A stretch of DNA of 64,000 bases from Actinomycetota bacterium (GTDB taxonomy: Bacteria > Actinomycetota > Actinomycetes > S36-B12 > UBA10799), in contig JACJWU010000003.1 in NCBI GenBank assembly GCA_020636995.1, forward strand, positions 1 to 64,000, read 5' to 3'. Shown piece after piece: positions 15,910 through 24,325 of the stretch. The first letter of the stretch is position 1, and the number at the start of each line of letters is the position of its first letter. The position numbers and the translations under genes were made by a program. Below the pieces are notes generated by a model that did not search any database, had not been told where the DNA came from, and saw only the letters and a list, made by a program, of their open reading frames with translations.

Positions 15910-16838
15910 CCAGACTCCTCCTGGCAGCACTCGGGGCGCTACTGGTCCTGACCGGCTGCACCTCTGCGGCGCGGGAGACGAGCGCCCCGCAGCCGGCGGT
16001 CGCGGTCATGGGCGGCGACGCCGGCATACTGCCCACGACCGTTCGGGGCACCGATGGCGCCGAAGTCATAGTGTCCGACACCTCCCGGATCGTCGCGCTG
16101 AACGGCGGGATCACCGAGACCCTCTTCGCGCTCGGCCTCGGCGACTCCCTCGTCGGCCGCGACGTGAGCTCGGACCTCCCCGAGGCCGAACCGATCGAGG
16201 TGGTCACGCAGGGCCACGACGTCTCGCCGGAGGGGGTGCTCGCCCTGAACCCCTCACTGGTCCTCGCCGATGCCCGCACCGGGCCGCCGGAGGCCCTGGC
16301 CGCGATCCGCAACGCGGGCGTGCCGGTCGTGCTGGTACCTGAGGTATGGAGCCTGGAGGAGATGCCCAAGCGGGTGCGTGCGATCGCCGACGCCGTTGGC
16401 CGGTCGGACGCTGCTGACGCGATCATCGCGGCCTCGACATCGTCGCCGACACGGGTTCGCGGCGAACCCGTGGTGGCCTTCCTGTACCTGCGCGGGAACG
16501 CCGCGGTCTACCTGCTCGGCGGCGATGGCAGCGGCGCGGATTCCCTGCTGGAGGCGGTCGGCGCGGTCGATGCCGGTAGCCGCGCCGGGCTCGGCGCGTT
16601 CACCCCCCTGACTCCGGAAGCGCTGGCCGAGGCGCAGCCCGACGCGCTCTTGGTGATGGAGAAGGGTCTCGAGTCGGTCGGCGGTGTGGACGGGCTGCTC
16701 GCGTTGCCCGGCGTGGCCCAGACCCCGGCTGCCAAGAACCGCCGGGTCATCGTCGTCCCGGACGGCCTGCTGCTCAACTTCGGGCCGCGGACGCCGCAGA
16801 CTCTGCGCGCGATCGCCGGGCAGTTGGACGGGGAATGA
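15906..16838 (+). CDS. hmuT: Heme ABC transporter substrate-binding lipoprotein
   Basis: 310 residues; N-terminus TRLLLAALGALLVLTGC has a lipobox. The remainder is a cluster A-III periplasmic-binding-protein fold (SRIVALNGGITETLFALGLGDSLVGRDV, then LVLADARTGPPEALAAIRNAG, and a C-terminal RRVIVVPDGLLLNFGPRTP), the HmuT type that hands heme to HmuUV. GTGA overlaps hmuO upstream and ATGA overlaps hmuU downstream, so the operon is tightly coupled. Both conserved heme-ligand regions appear present, but the ligand residues were not assigned. Confidence 0.9.
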   Translation: MTRLLLAALGALLVLTGCTSAARETSAPQPAVAVMGGDAGILPTTVRGTDGAEVIVSDTSRIVALNGGITETLFALGLGDSLVGRDVSSDLPEAEPIEVVTQGHDVSPEGVLALNPSLVLADARTGPPEALAAIRNAGVPVVLVPEVWSLEEMPKRVRAIADAVGRSDAADAIIAASTSSPTRVRGEPVVAFLYLRGNAAVYLLGGDGSGADSLLEAVGAVDAGSRAGLGAFTPLTPEALAEAQPDALLVMEKGLESVGGVDGLLALPGVAQTPAAKNRRVIVVPDGLLLNFGPRTPQTLRAIAGQLDGE

Positions 16839-17881
16839 CAGCCACCCTGGAAAGGTCGTCTGTTCGTCGTGGCCACCGACTCGCGCTTCCTTTGCTCGCC
16901 GCTGCGTTTGTGGTGTCCTGCCTGCTCGCGCTGGCGATCGGCGCCTACGCGATCGGAGTCAGTGATGCCATCGCGGCCTTGTGGCGCAGCATCACCGGAC
17001 AACCCCTCACAGTGGCCGATTCGGTGATCGTTGACATCCGCGCACCGCGGGTGGCGCTGGCGGTGATCGTCGGGGCGAGCCTCGCCACCGCCGGGGTGGT
17101 CATGCAGGGTATCTTCGCCAACCCGCTCGCCGAGCCCGGGCTGGTGGGCGTCTCCTCCGGCGCCGCGGTCGCGGCGGTGGTCGCCATCGTCCTGGGGCTC
17201 ACCGCGATCGGCTTCTGGGTGCTCCCGCTGGCGGCGATGATCGGGGGCCTGCTGGTCACTGCGGGCGTCTACGTCATGGCTCGGGTGGGCGGCCGCACCG
17301 AAGTCGTGACACTGATCCTCACGGGAGTGGCGGTCAACGCCTTCGCCGGCGCACTCATCGGGCTGCTGATGAGTGTCTCGGACGACGCGGAACTGCGTAG
17401 CATCACGTTCTGGACGCTGGGCAGTCTCTCCGCCGCGACATGGTCGACGGTGTTGCTCGTGCTACCCCTGGCCGTGGTGGGCTTGTTCCTGGCTCCCCGC
17501 CTCGCGCGATCCCTGGACCTGCTCGCCCTCGGTGAGAACACCGCGGCGCACCTCGGCGTGGACGTCGAGTGGCTGCGCAAGGTGGCCATCGTGCTGACCG
17601 CGCTGCTCACGGCCGCGGCCGTGGCGGTCGCCGGGATCATCGGGTTCATCGGCCTGGTCGTGCCGCACGCGATCAGGTTGGTCCTCGGTCCGGGGCACCG
17701 GTTGTTGCTGCCCGCTTCCGCACTGGCCGGATCCACCCTGCTGGTCCTGGCCGACCTCGTGGCACGCACGGTCGTCGCCCCGCGGGAGATACCGCTGGGC
17801 GTGCTGACCGCGCTGATCGGAAGCCCGGTGTTCTTCCTGCTCCTGCGACGAGAGCACCGGCGTCGTGGGGCATGGGCATGA
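16835..17881 (+). CDS. hmuU: Heme ABC transporter permease (FecCD family)
   Basis: 348 residues with about ten membrane helices. FecCD landmarks are clear: DIRAPRVALAVIVGASLATAG near residue 70, GIFANPLAEPGLVGVSSGAA, LGSLSAATW and GEITFIGLVVPHAIR-like sequence (IIGFIGLVVPHAIRLVLGPGHR) that docks the ATPase. It forms the membrane channel for heme with HmuV, fed by HmuT. The start ATG overlaps hmuT's stop, and its stop overlaps hmuV. Confidence 0.92.
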   Translation: MTATLERSSVRRGHRLALPLLAAAFVVSCLLALAIGAYAIGVSDAIAALWRSITGQPLTVADSVIVDIRAPRVALAVIVGASLATAGVVMQGIFANPLAEPGLVGVSSGAAVAAVVAIVLGLTAIGFWVLPLAAMIGGLLVTAGVYVMARVGGRTEVVTLILTGVAVNAFAGALIGLLMSVSDDAELRSITFWTLGSLSAATWSTVLLVLPLAVVGLFLAPRLARSLDLLALGENTAAHLGVDVEWLRKVAIVLTALLTAAAVAVAGIIGFIGLVVPHAIRLVLGPGHRLLLPASALAGSTLLVLADLVARTVVAPREIPLGVLTALIGSPVFFLLLRREHRRRGAWA

Positions 17882-18630
17882 TCGAGGTGCGCGACCTGGC
17901 CGTACGGCGCGGGACCCGACTCGTGCTCGAAGGTGCCACGTTCACCGCGCACCCGGGCGAGTGCCTGGCGATCGTGGGACCGAACGGCTCGGGGAAGTCG
18001 AGCATGATCTCGGCGATCGCCGGCGATCTGCCGGTCGATCGCGGTCAGGTCCGGATCCATGGACGACCTGTGGGCGACCATCGTGAGCAGTCCCGCCTGC
18101 GTGCCGTCATGGGCCAGCAGACGAGCGTCGCGTTCGGCTTCACGGTCAAAGAGGTCGTCGAGATGGCTCGTGCGCCCTGGGGCGACTCGGGGCAGGCCGG
18201 GGCGCAGCGGGCCGTCAAGGAAGCGGTGGAGTCTGCAGATGTCGGCCACTTGCTCGACCGGGATGTACAGAGCCTGTCGGGTGGGGAACTCGCCCGAGTG
18301 GCCTTCGCGCGCACCCTCGCACAGGGCACGCAGGCCCTGCTGCTCGACGAACCTGTGGCGGCACTGGACCTGGCGCATCAGGTGAAGGTGTTCGATGCGC
18401 TCGCCGCCCGCTTGCGGGAGGGGCACACTGCACTCGTCGTGCTCCACGACCTGACGCTGGTGTCGGCCGTCGCCGATCGGGTGGTTCTGCTCTCGCAGGG
18501 GCGACAGGTCGCCCTCGGCACCCCCGCAGAGGTCATCACGCCGGAACTGATCGAGCAGGTCTACGGCGTCGCGACCGAAGTCCGCACCGTCGGCCGCGCC
18601 AAGGCGACGATTCCCTCGGCGTGGTGCTGA
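17878..18630 (+). CDS. hmuV: Heme ABC transporter ATP-binding protein
   Basis: 250 residues. ATG at 17878 overlaps the hmuU stop as ATGA; ATG at 17872 is a second in-frame option. Walker A (GPNGSGKSS), signature LSGGELARVAFARTL, Walker B ALLLDEPVAALD and the H-loop VLHDLTL are intact. It powers heme import through HmuU. It is the last gene of the rightward heme operon and is followed after 14 bp by a 19-bp-arm hairpin. Confidence 0.92.
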   Translation: MIEVRDLAVRRGTRLVLEGATFTAHPGECLAIVGPNGSGKSSMISAIAGDLPVDRGQVRIHGRPVGDHREQSRLRAVMGQQTSVAFGFTVKEVVEMARAPWGDSGQAGAQRAVKEAVESADVGHLLDRDVQSLSGGELARVAFARTLAQGTQALLLDEPVAALDLAHQVKVFDALAARLREGHTALVVLHDLTLVSAVADRVVLLSQGRQVALGTPAEVITPELIEQVYGVATEVRTVGRAKATIPSAWC

Positions 18631-18643
18631 ACCGGGGAACGCC

Positions 18644-18730
18644 GATTGCGAGGTTGTTGCCCCGCCCCAGCGCCGTTTGCGAGGTTGTTGTCCTCCCTGC
18701 GCGCCGAGAACGACAACAACCTCGCAAACG
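18644..18730. repeat. Family D element (core TTGCGAGGTTGTTG), probable terminator
   Basis: A perfect 19-bp inverted repeat, 18674-18692 against 18712-18730 (core CGTTTGCGAGGTTGTTGTC), with a 19-nt loop. A further direct copy of TTGCGAGGTTGTTG lies at 18646, 31 bp before the copy at 18677. It begins 14 bp after the hmuV stop and probably ends the heme operon. There is no T-run. Confidence 0.78.
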
Positions 18731-18805
18731 CCAGCGGCGACATCTTGACTCAGCCTTGATTCTCGCCAGATGGGACCTTCCAACGGGCCATCCACTATCA
18801 ACCTC

Positions 18806-20560
18806 ATGGCTCACCTCAAGACCGCCGCTCTCAGCGCCATCGCAGGCTCCGCAGTCATTGCAGCAGCGCTGTTCACCGTCCCTGCTCAGGCTGCAGTCGC
18901 GGCGCCGCCCGCGCCCAAGGGTCTGACGGTGACCCGCGATGGAGCCAACCCCCACGATCTCAACATCGCGTGGAAGCCCGTGCCCGGCGTGGCCAACTAC
19001 ATGGTCCGCGTGAACGACGGCGCCAAAGACACCAACTTGATCGTCCCCGCTGACGCCACCTCGGCGGTCTTCCACGGGGAGGGCAACTGCACCACCTACC
19101 GCGTGTCGGTCTCCGCGGTCGCCGACAAGGACCTGATGGGCACGACGGGCAAGACCTTCGTCCCGTCGCTGGCACCGGGCAGTGTGGTTGACGCGAAGGC
19201 CAGCCGTTCCGGTAACGGCACGTCCGCCAGCGTGACCTGGGAGGCACCTCGCCGGCCCGGCACCGGACCCATCACCGGCTACGACCTGCGCGTCCGTCAG
19301 GTCTCCAACGGCAAGGTCGTGCACGAGAGCACGCAGAAGGGCACCACCCTCGGCGTGGACGGCCTCGACCCCGATCGCATGTATGCGGCGAGCATCACCG
19401 CCACCAACGAGTTCGGCGGATGTGTCACCAGCAAGGTCGTGCTCGGCAACGAGAAGGCCGCCGCCCCCGACTTCACCGTGGTTCGCCCGCCTGCTCAGCC
19501 GGCGTCGGCAACCATCACCTGGAAGCCGACCAAGTGGTCCGGCTACGGCGCCACCACGGGCTACCGCATCGGCTACAAGCGCCTGACCGACAAGGGTTAC
19601 ACCTGGCGGGAGTTCGACCCCGACCGACGGTCGGCGACCATCGACCAACTCGACCCGACCGTCAACTGGGACTTCGTGATGCGCACGGTCAACGGCAAGA
19701 GCTCAGGGCTGATCAGCAAGCCCTACCGCCTCTACCGCAGCGGCTACGACCCCGTGAACGCGAACGTGACGATCACCGGCAAGGACCAGACCATCACGGT
19801 GGACTTCTCCGAAGCGGTCGGGTCCTCGCTGAACTACCCGATCGCGCGCATCGACATCGCCAAGGCCAACGGCACCAAGGGCTTCACCGACCGCCACAGC
19901 GTGACGAACAAGGCCGGCCGGGTGACCTTCGACCCCGTCCCCTGCGGCACCTACGAGGTGGTCGTGACCGGCATCGGCGAGAACTCCTCCAAGCAACTGG
20001 TCCGCACGTCAACCCCCGTGTGTGAACAACCCGCCATCTGCTTCACGTCGACGCTGCAGAACGGCAGCTTCGAGTCGCCGGCCATCCCCAACTCCACCTA
20101 CAAGATCCTGCCGTCCAGCACCACCGGCCTGGCGTGGCAGAACACCGCGGAGAACTTCGTGGAGTTGTGGTCCAACGGATTCAGCAGCAGCTCCAACGGC
20201 AAAGTGACCGCCCCCGACGGACGACAGCTCGCGGAGCTGAACGCCAACAAGGCGGGCACCCTGTACCAGGACCTGCCGACCACCCCGGGGACCACGATGC
20301 GCTGGCACCTCAAGCACCGAGGCCGCGCGGGCACCGACACCATGCGGGTGCTGGTCGGCGCCCCCGGCGCGAAACTGACCCAGTCCGGGGCGGATCTGAC
20401 CACGGGTAACACCGCCTGGGTGCAGTACACCGACTCCTACAAGATCCCGGCCGGGCAGACCACGACCAGGTTCGCCTTCCAGGCAGTGAAGACCGCCAGC
20501 TCCATCTCGGTCGGCAACTTCCTCGACGACATCGTCTTCACCCCGGAGCAGTGCCAGTAG
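18806..20560 (+). CDS. Large secreted protein with FN3 repeats and a jelly-roll-like C-terminus
   Basis: 584 residues from ATG 18806; an in-frame ATG at 18770 lacks a reason to be preferred because the signal peptide starts at MAHLKTAALSAIAG. After cleavage come three fibronectin type III-like domains (about residues 33-125, 130-215, 220-310), a fourth beta domain (310-410), and a C-terminal domain of about 170 residues with NGSFESPAIP, FVELWSNGF, LAELNANKAGTLYQDLPTTPG and HRGRAGTDTMRV, resembling carbohydrate-binding jelly rolls. No catalytic motif or cell-wall anchor is seen. It is likely a surface or released adhesin or glycan-binding protein. Confidence 0.72.
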   Translation: MAHLKTAALSAIAGSAVIAAALFTVPAQAAVAAPPAPKGLTVTRDGANPHDLNIAWKPVPGVANYMVRVNDGAKDTNLIVPADATSAVFHGEGNCTTYRVSVSAVADKDLMGTTGKTFVPSLAPGSVVDAKASRSGNGTSASVTWEAPRRPGTGPITGYDLRVRQVSNGKVVHESTQKGTTLGVDGLDPDRMYAASITATNEFGGCVTSKVVLGNEKAAAPDFTVVRPPAQPASATITWKPTKWSGYGATTGYRIGYKRLTDKGYTWREFDPDRRSATIDQLDPTVNWDFVMRTVNGKSSGLISKPYRLYRSGYDPVNANVTITGKDQTITVDFSEAVGSSLNYPIARIDIAKANGTKGFTDRHSVTNKAGRVTFDPVPCGTYEVVVTGIGENSSKQLVRTSTPVCEQPAICFTSTLQNGSFESPAIPNSTYKILPSSTTGLAWQNTAENFVELWSNGFSSSSNGKVTAPDGRQLAELNANKAGTLYQDLPTTPGTTMRWHLKHRGRAGTDTMRVLVGAPGAKLTQSGADLTTGNTAWVQYTDSYKIPAGQTTTRFAFQAVKTASSISVGNFLDDIVFTPEQCQ

Positions 20561-20571
20561 CCCGACAACCG

Positions 20572-21435
20572 TCAGGCGCGGTCCCGCAGGCCCACCACAG
20601 CCAGCCCGACCAGCACCAGCCCGGCTCCCAGCCAGCCGGTGGCCGACAGCGTCTCCCCCAGGACGACCACCCCGAGCAGGGTCGCGCCCACGGGCTCGAG
20701 CAGGGTGAGCGTGGCGATGTGACCAGGCTGCAGGACGGGCAGACCCAGGCCGAACAGGATGTAGGCCAGGGACGTCGCCGCCAGCCCCAGCCAGAGCGCG
20801 AGCACAATGCCCCCGGGTGAGAGCACCCAGCCCGCCGCGGGCAACAACGGGACCAGCAGCAACGCGCCCAGCGCGAACGGCGCAGCCATCACCACGCTTG
20901 AGGGATGTCCGTCGCGGGCGAGCTTCGCCCCGAGGACTGTGTAGATCGCATAGGACCCCGCCGCCAGCAACGCACTGATCACCCCGAGGGTGTCAGCCGA
21001 ACCGCCGCCGGTGAGCAGGACCAGACCGCACACCGCCACCGCCGTTGCGCCCAACCACAGCCATCCCGGAGCGCCTTCCCCCACGACCCATCCCAGCAGC
21101 CCGGCCAGCAGCGGCGCTGCACCGAGCGCGACCACAGTGCCCACGGCGACACCCGTGCGCTCGATCCCGACGAAGAAGAAGGCCTGATAACCCGCGACAC
21201 CCACCGCCATCAGCCAGACCAGCGGGCGCCGGAGCAGGCCCACGAACTCCTCATGCCAGCCGCGATACAGCACGAACGCGACCATCCCGACGGCACCGAC
21301 GAGCAGCCGAACCGCAGCCACGGACGGGGGCCAGGCCTCAGGGGCCAGCAACGCCTTCGACGTCCCGGACGTGGAGAACAGGGCAGCGGCCGCAAGGACG
21401 CCCAGCACGCCGATCGACGTGCGACCGCGGATCAC
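20572..21435 (-). CDS. EamA/DMT-family transporter
   Basis: 287 residues from a GTG that overlaps the upstream VIT1-like stop (GTGA). Ten hydrophobic segments in two EamA repeats (first: LAAAALFSTSGTSKALLAP...RLLVGAVGMVAFVLYRGW; second: VISALLAAGSYAIYTVLGAKLARDG...LEPVGATLLGVVVLGE). The closing E-P-V-x-A-x-L-x-G-x-x-x-L-G-E block is diagnostic. These are metabolite or amino-acid exporters; the substrate is unknown. Confidence 0.85.
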   Translation of the reverse strand: MIRGRTSIGVLGVLAAAALFSTSGTSKALLAPEAWPPSVAAVRLLVGAVGMVAFVLYRGWHEEFVGLLRRPLVWLMAVGVAGYQAFFFVGIERTGVAVGTVVALGAAPLLAGLLGWVVGEGAPGWLWLGATAVAVCGLVLLTGGGSADTLGVISALLAAGSYAIYTVLGAKLARDGHPSSVVMAAPFALGALLLVPLLPAAGWVLSPGGIVLALWLGLAATSLAYILFGLGLPVLQPGHIATLTLLEPVGATLLGVVVLGETLSATGWLGAGLVLVGLAVVGLRDRA

Positions 21436-22136
21436 CCGACGGCCCCGCCGATCAGCAGACCGATGCCGTAGGTCACGGCCATCGCCAACGCCCCACCGAC
21501 GACGTTGCGCACGACCGCCCGGGCGACCGCCGCACCCCCCAGCCGCGCACTGACATACCCGGTAACGACCAGGGCCACCAGCACCGCCGCGAACGTCGCC
21601 GCCACGCGCACGTCGACACCGAACAGGGCCATCCCCAGCAAGGGCAGCAGCGCGCCGACGGTGAACGCCACCAGCGAGGAAACCCCCGCAGCCCACGGGT
21701 TGAGGTACGCCCCGGGTTCGATGCCGTACTCCTCGCGGGTGTGGGCGCCGACCGCATCGCGCTGTGTGAGTTCCACAGCGACCTCGTGCGCGACCTCGGC
21801 GGACAGCCCGCGGGACTCGAAGACCGAAGCCAGTTCCGCAAGTTCTTGCTCGGGGTGGTCTGCCAACTCTTGCTGTTCATGGGCTACCGCCGACTGCTCG
21901 ATGTCGCGCTGGGAACTCACCGAGACGTACTCGCCGGCGGCCATCGAAAGGGCTCCGGCAACCAGGCCCGCCAGACCCGCGACCAGGATCGCCTCGGTGT
22001 TGGTGGTGGCCCCCGCCACGCCCAGCACCAGACCCGCAGTGGACACGATGCCGTCATTGGCTCCGAGCACGGCAGCTCGGATCTTGTTCGACCTCTCCGC
22101 CAGCGCGGCGCCATCACGATCATCGGTCACCGGCAC
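21432..22136 (-). CDS. VIT1/CCC1-family iron/manganese transporter
   Basis: 234 residues. LGANDGIVSTAGLVLGVAGA and AGALSMAAGEYVSVSSQRDIE are the membrane helix 1 and 2 signatures of the vacuolar iron transporter family; a cytoplasmic acidic, Glu-rich loop (HPEQELAELASVFESRG) and three more helices follow. Such proteins export or sequester Fe2+ or Mn2+ across membranes. The gene sits near the heme uptake locus but carries no visible iron box of its own. It is coupled to the EamA gene. Confidence 0.87.
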   Translation of the reverse strand: MPVTDDRDGAALAERSNKIRAAVLGANDGIVSTAGLVLGVAGATTNTEAILVAGLAGLVAGALSMAAGEYVSVSSQRDIEQSAVAHEQQELADHPEQELAELASVFESRGLSAEVAHEVAVELTQRDAVGAHTREEYGIEPGAYLNPWAAGVSSLVAFTVGALLPLLGMALFGVDVRVAATFAAVLVALVVTGYVSARLGGAAVARAVVRNVVGGALAMAVTYGIGLLIGGAVG

Positions 22137-22193
22137 AGCCTAGTGCGCACCACGAATGCCGAAATCCGGCACGTGGGACCGACAGCCGACACA

Positions 22194-24281
22194 ATGTTCG
22201 CCATGGGTCTTCCACGTGTCTTCCTGGACGGTCTGGTCCGCCACTTCACCACCGACCAGTCGGTCCGGGCCGGGGTGATGACCGCTGCGTGGGCCGCTGC
22301 GGCCAGTTACTCCCGCGGGCTGCTGCCCCGCACTCCGGTGCAGCAGGCCGCCGCCCTGGGTGTCAGCGCGACCGCGTACTACGCGCTCGGCACGACGACC
22401 TGGGCGACCGTCTCCAGCGTCGCCTCGGGTCTTCCCGGCAACCGCCCCGGCCCCCGGGCCCGGTTGGTCGCCGCCGGTGTCACGTCCGTCGGCGGCAAGC
22501 TGGGAGAGGTCGCCACACGCTCACACAGCGACGACAACCTCGTCAGCGGGATCGCCTGGTCCGAACTCAAACTGCTGTCCGTGGCCGGTCTCGCCGGTGG
22601 TCTGGTGACCGTCAGCGACCTGGTGGCCCACGACCTTCTGCACCTCAAGCGCAGTCCGCGGACGACCCTGCTGCTCGACCTCGGCATGGGCACACTGATG
22701 GCCGGCGGAACGCTCGTGCGTCGGATGCGTCGTGCGCGCAAGTACCACGCGGACAACCATCTGCTCAACGCCGTCAAGAAGGCCGACGACGGAACGGCCC
22801 TGGCCGTCCAGGCCCGCACTGCCGCGGTGGCCACCGCGACGGCGGTGGGATCCACCCTCGGACTGGCCACGCTGGCGATCACGGAGCAGGCCGGTGCGCG
22901 CCTGATCGCGAAAGGCGTGAACGCGCTGGCCGGCGACGATCTCGAGGAGTTCGCGGACTTCATCGGCCACGGGGTGATGTTCACCGGCTTCGCCCTCGCC
23001 GGGGTGCAGGGCCTGAAGCAGGTGCGGAGGATGACGCAGAAGAAGTCCGAGGTCCTCGAACCGGCGTACCGCGACCAACCGACGTCGCCGTTCGTCTCCT
23101 GTGGGCCGAACAGCGAGGTCGACTTCGACGCGATCGGCAAGGAGGGCCGGCGCTTCGTCATCATGCGTCTGAGCCCTGCCGAGATCGAACAGGTCGTGGG
23201 CGGCAACGCCGCCGAGCCCGTGCGGGTGGTGATCCCGCGGGAGGGCACGATCGAGGAACGCGCGGCGATGGCGGTGCGGGAGTTGACCGCGACCGGCGGC
23301 CTGTCACGCAGCGTGATCTGCATCGCGTCTCCGACCGGCGTCGGCTACGTGAACTACGTCATGGCCGAGGCACTGGAGTACCTGACCCGCGGCGACTGCG
23401 CGGTGGTCGTCCCCCAGTACGCCTACGTTCCCAGCGCCTTGGCCCTGAACAAGACCGACGAGGGCGTGGAGTTGCAGACCGCGGTGATCGAGGCGGTCTC
23501 GCGCCGTCTGGACGAACTCGCCCCGGCGGACCGGCCCCGGATCGTGCAGTTCGGGGAGAGCCTCGGAGCGCAGGTCGCCGTCGACGTGGGTGGGACCGAC
23601 GGGGTTCCGAGTTTCGACGCCGTGGGGCTGGACAGCGGTCTGTACGTCGGCGTGCCCTTCCGCAGTCACCTGTGGAAGGCATGGCTGCGCGATCCCGAGA
23701 TGATGTCCGACGCAGGACGGCTGGTCAACGTCTCGGAGGCCGCCGAGATCCCGGTCGGGGAACGTCGGCACGTGATGATCAACCACCACGACGACCCCAT
23801 CAACAAGTTCTCCTACGAGATGGTCGTGCGCCGGCCGTGGTGGTTCGGACCCCCCGAGACGCGCCCGCCCAAGGTCCCGCGGGAGACCCTGTTCCGGCCG
23901 GTGATCAGTTTCGTGATCGCCCTGATCGACCTGCTCAACGGCATGGACGCAAAGCCCGGGGAGTTCCGGCTGCTGGCGCACGACTACCGCATCGACATCG
24001 CGGAGGCTCTCGAGAAGGTCTACGCGCTGCCGGTGACAACCGACGCGCGTGACCAGATCGAGTCCGCCCTGCGCCGACGCGAACACGAATGGGCCGAGAA
24101 GCGGCTCATCGCCAAGACCGGCGAGAAGGCCCTGCGGCAACTGCGCGACACCATCAACTCCTGGGGGCAGGACGCGGTCAACATCCAGTTCGACGAGCAG
24201 CCCGGGGATGAGCCGTCCTCCCGTCTCATCGACTACCTGAACACCCGGCTCGGTCAGTCCGGGAGCGCCGCTACGCCCTGA
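22194..24281 (+). CDS. Membrane-anchored alpha/beta-hydrolase family protein (PF10081 type)
   Basis: About 695 residues from ATG 22194 (ATG 22203 also possible; no ribosome site is obvious for either). The first 280 residues hold several membrane helices interrupted by short loops. The C-terminal half is a hydrolase domain with nucleophile elbow QFGESLGAQVAVDV near residue 455 and a late HDDPINKFSYEM block, matching the actinobacterial alpha/beta-hydrolase family with N-terminal membrane domain. Substrate unknown, perhaps a lipid or ester at the membrane. Reading continues open in frame to about 21045, but that upstream part lies over the VIT1-like and EamA genes and is not coding. Confidence 0.78.
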   Translation: MFAMGLPRVFLDGLVRHFTTDQSVRAGVMTAAWAAAASYSRGLLPRTPVQQAAALGVSATAYYALGTTTWATVSSVASGLPGNRPGPRARLVAAGVTSVGGKLGEVATRSHSDDNLVSGIAWSELKLLSVAGLAGGLVTVSDLVAHDLLHLKRSPRTTLLLDLGMGTLMAGGTLVRRMRRARKYHADNHLLNAVKKADDGTALAVQARTAAVATATAVGSTLGLATLAITEQAGARLIAKGVNALAGDDLEEFADFIGHGVMFTGFALAGVQGLKQVRRMTQKKSEVLEPAYRDQPTSPFVSCGPNSEVDFDAIGKEGRRFVIMRLSPAEIEQVVGGNAAEPVRVVIPREGTIEERAAMAVRELTATGGLSRSVICIASPTGVGYVNYVMAEALEYLTRGDCAVVVPQYAYVPSALALNKTDEGVELQTAVIEAVSRRLDELAPADRPRIVQFGESLGAQVAVDVGGTDGVPSFDAVGLDSGLYVGVPFRSHLWKAWLRDPEMMSDAGRLVNVSEAAEIPVGERRHVMINHHDDPINKFSYEMVVRRPWWFGPPETRPPKVPRETLFRPVISFVIALIDLLNGMDAKPGEFRLLAHDYRIDIAEALEKVYALPVTTDARDQIESALRRREHEWAEKRLIAKTGEKALRQLRDTINSWGQDAVNIQFDEQPGDEPSSRLIDYLNTRLGQSGSAATP

Positions 24282-24325
24282 TTCTTGTTCTGCACCCGAC
24301 CCCGGGCGCGCCGTACATTCGAACC

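Noticed and set aside
21045..22193. In-frame upstream extension of the alpha/beta-hydrolase gene
   Set aside because: The extension covers the EamA and VIT1-like genes on the other strand and has low-complexity Pro/Arg composition.
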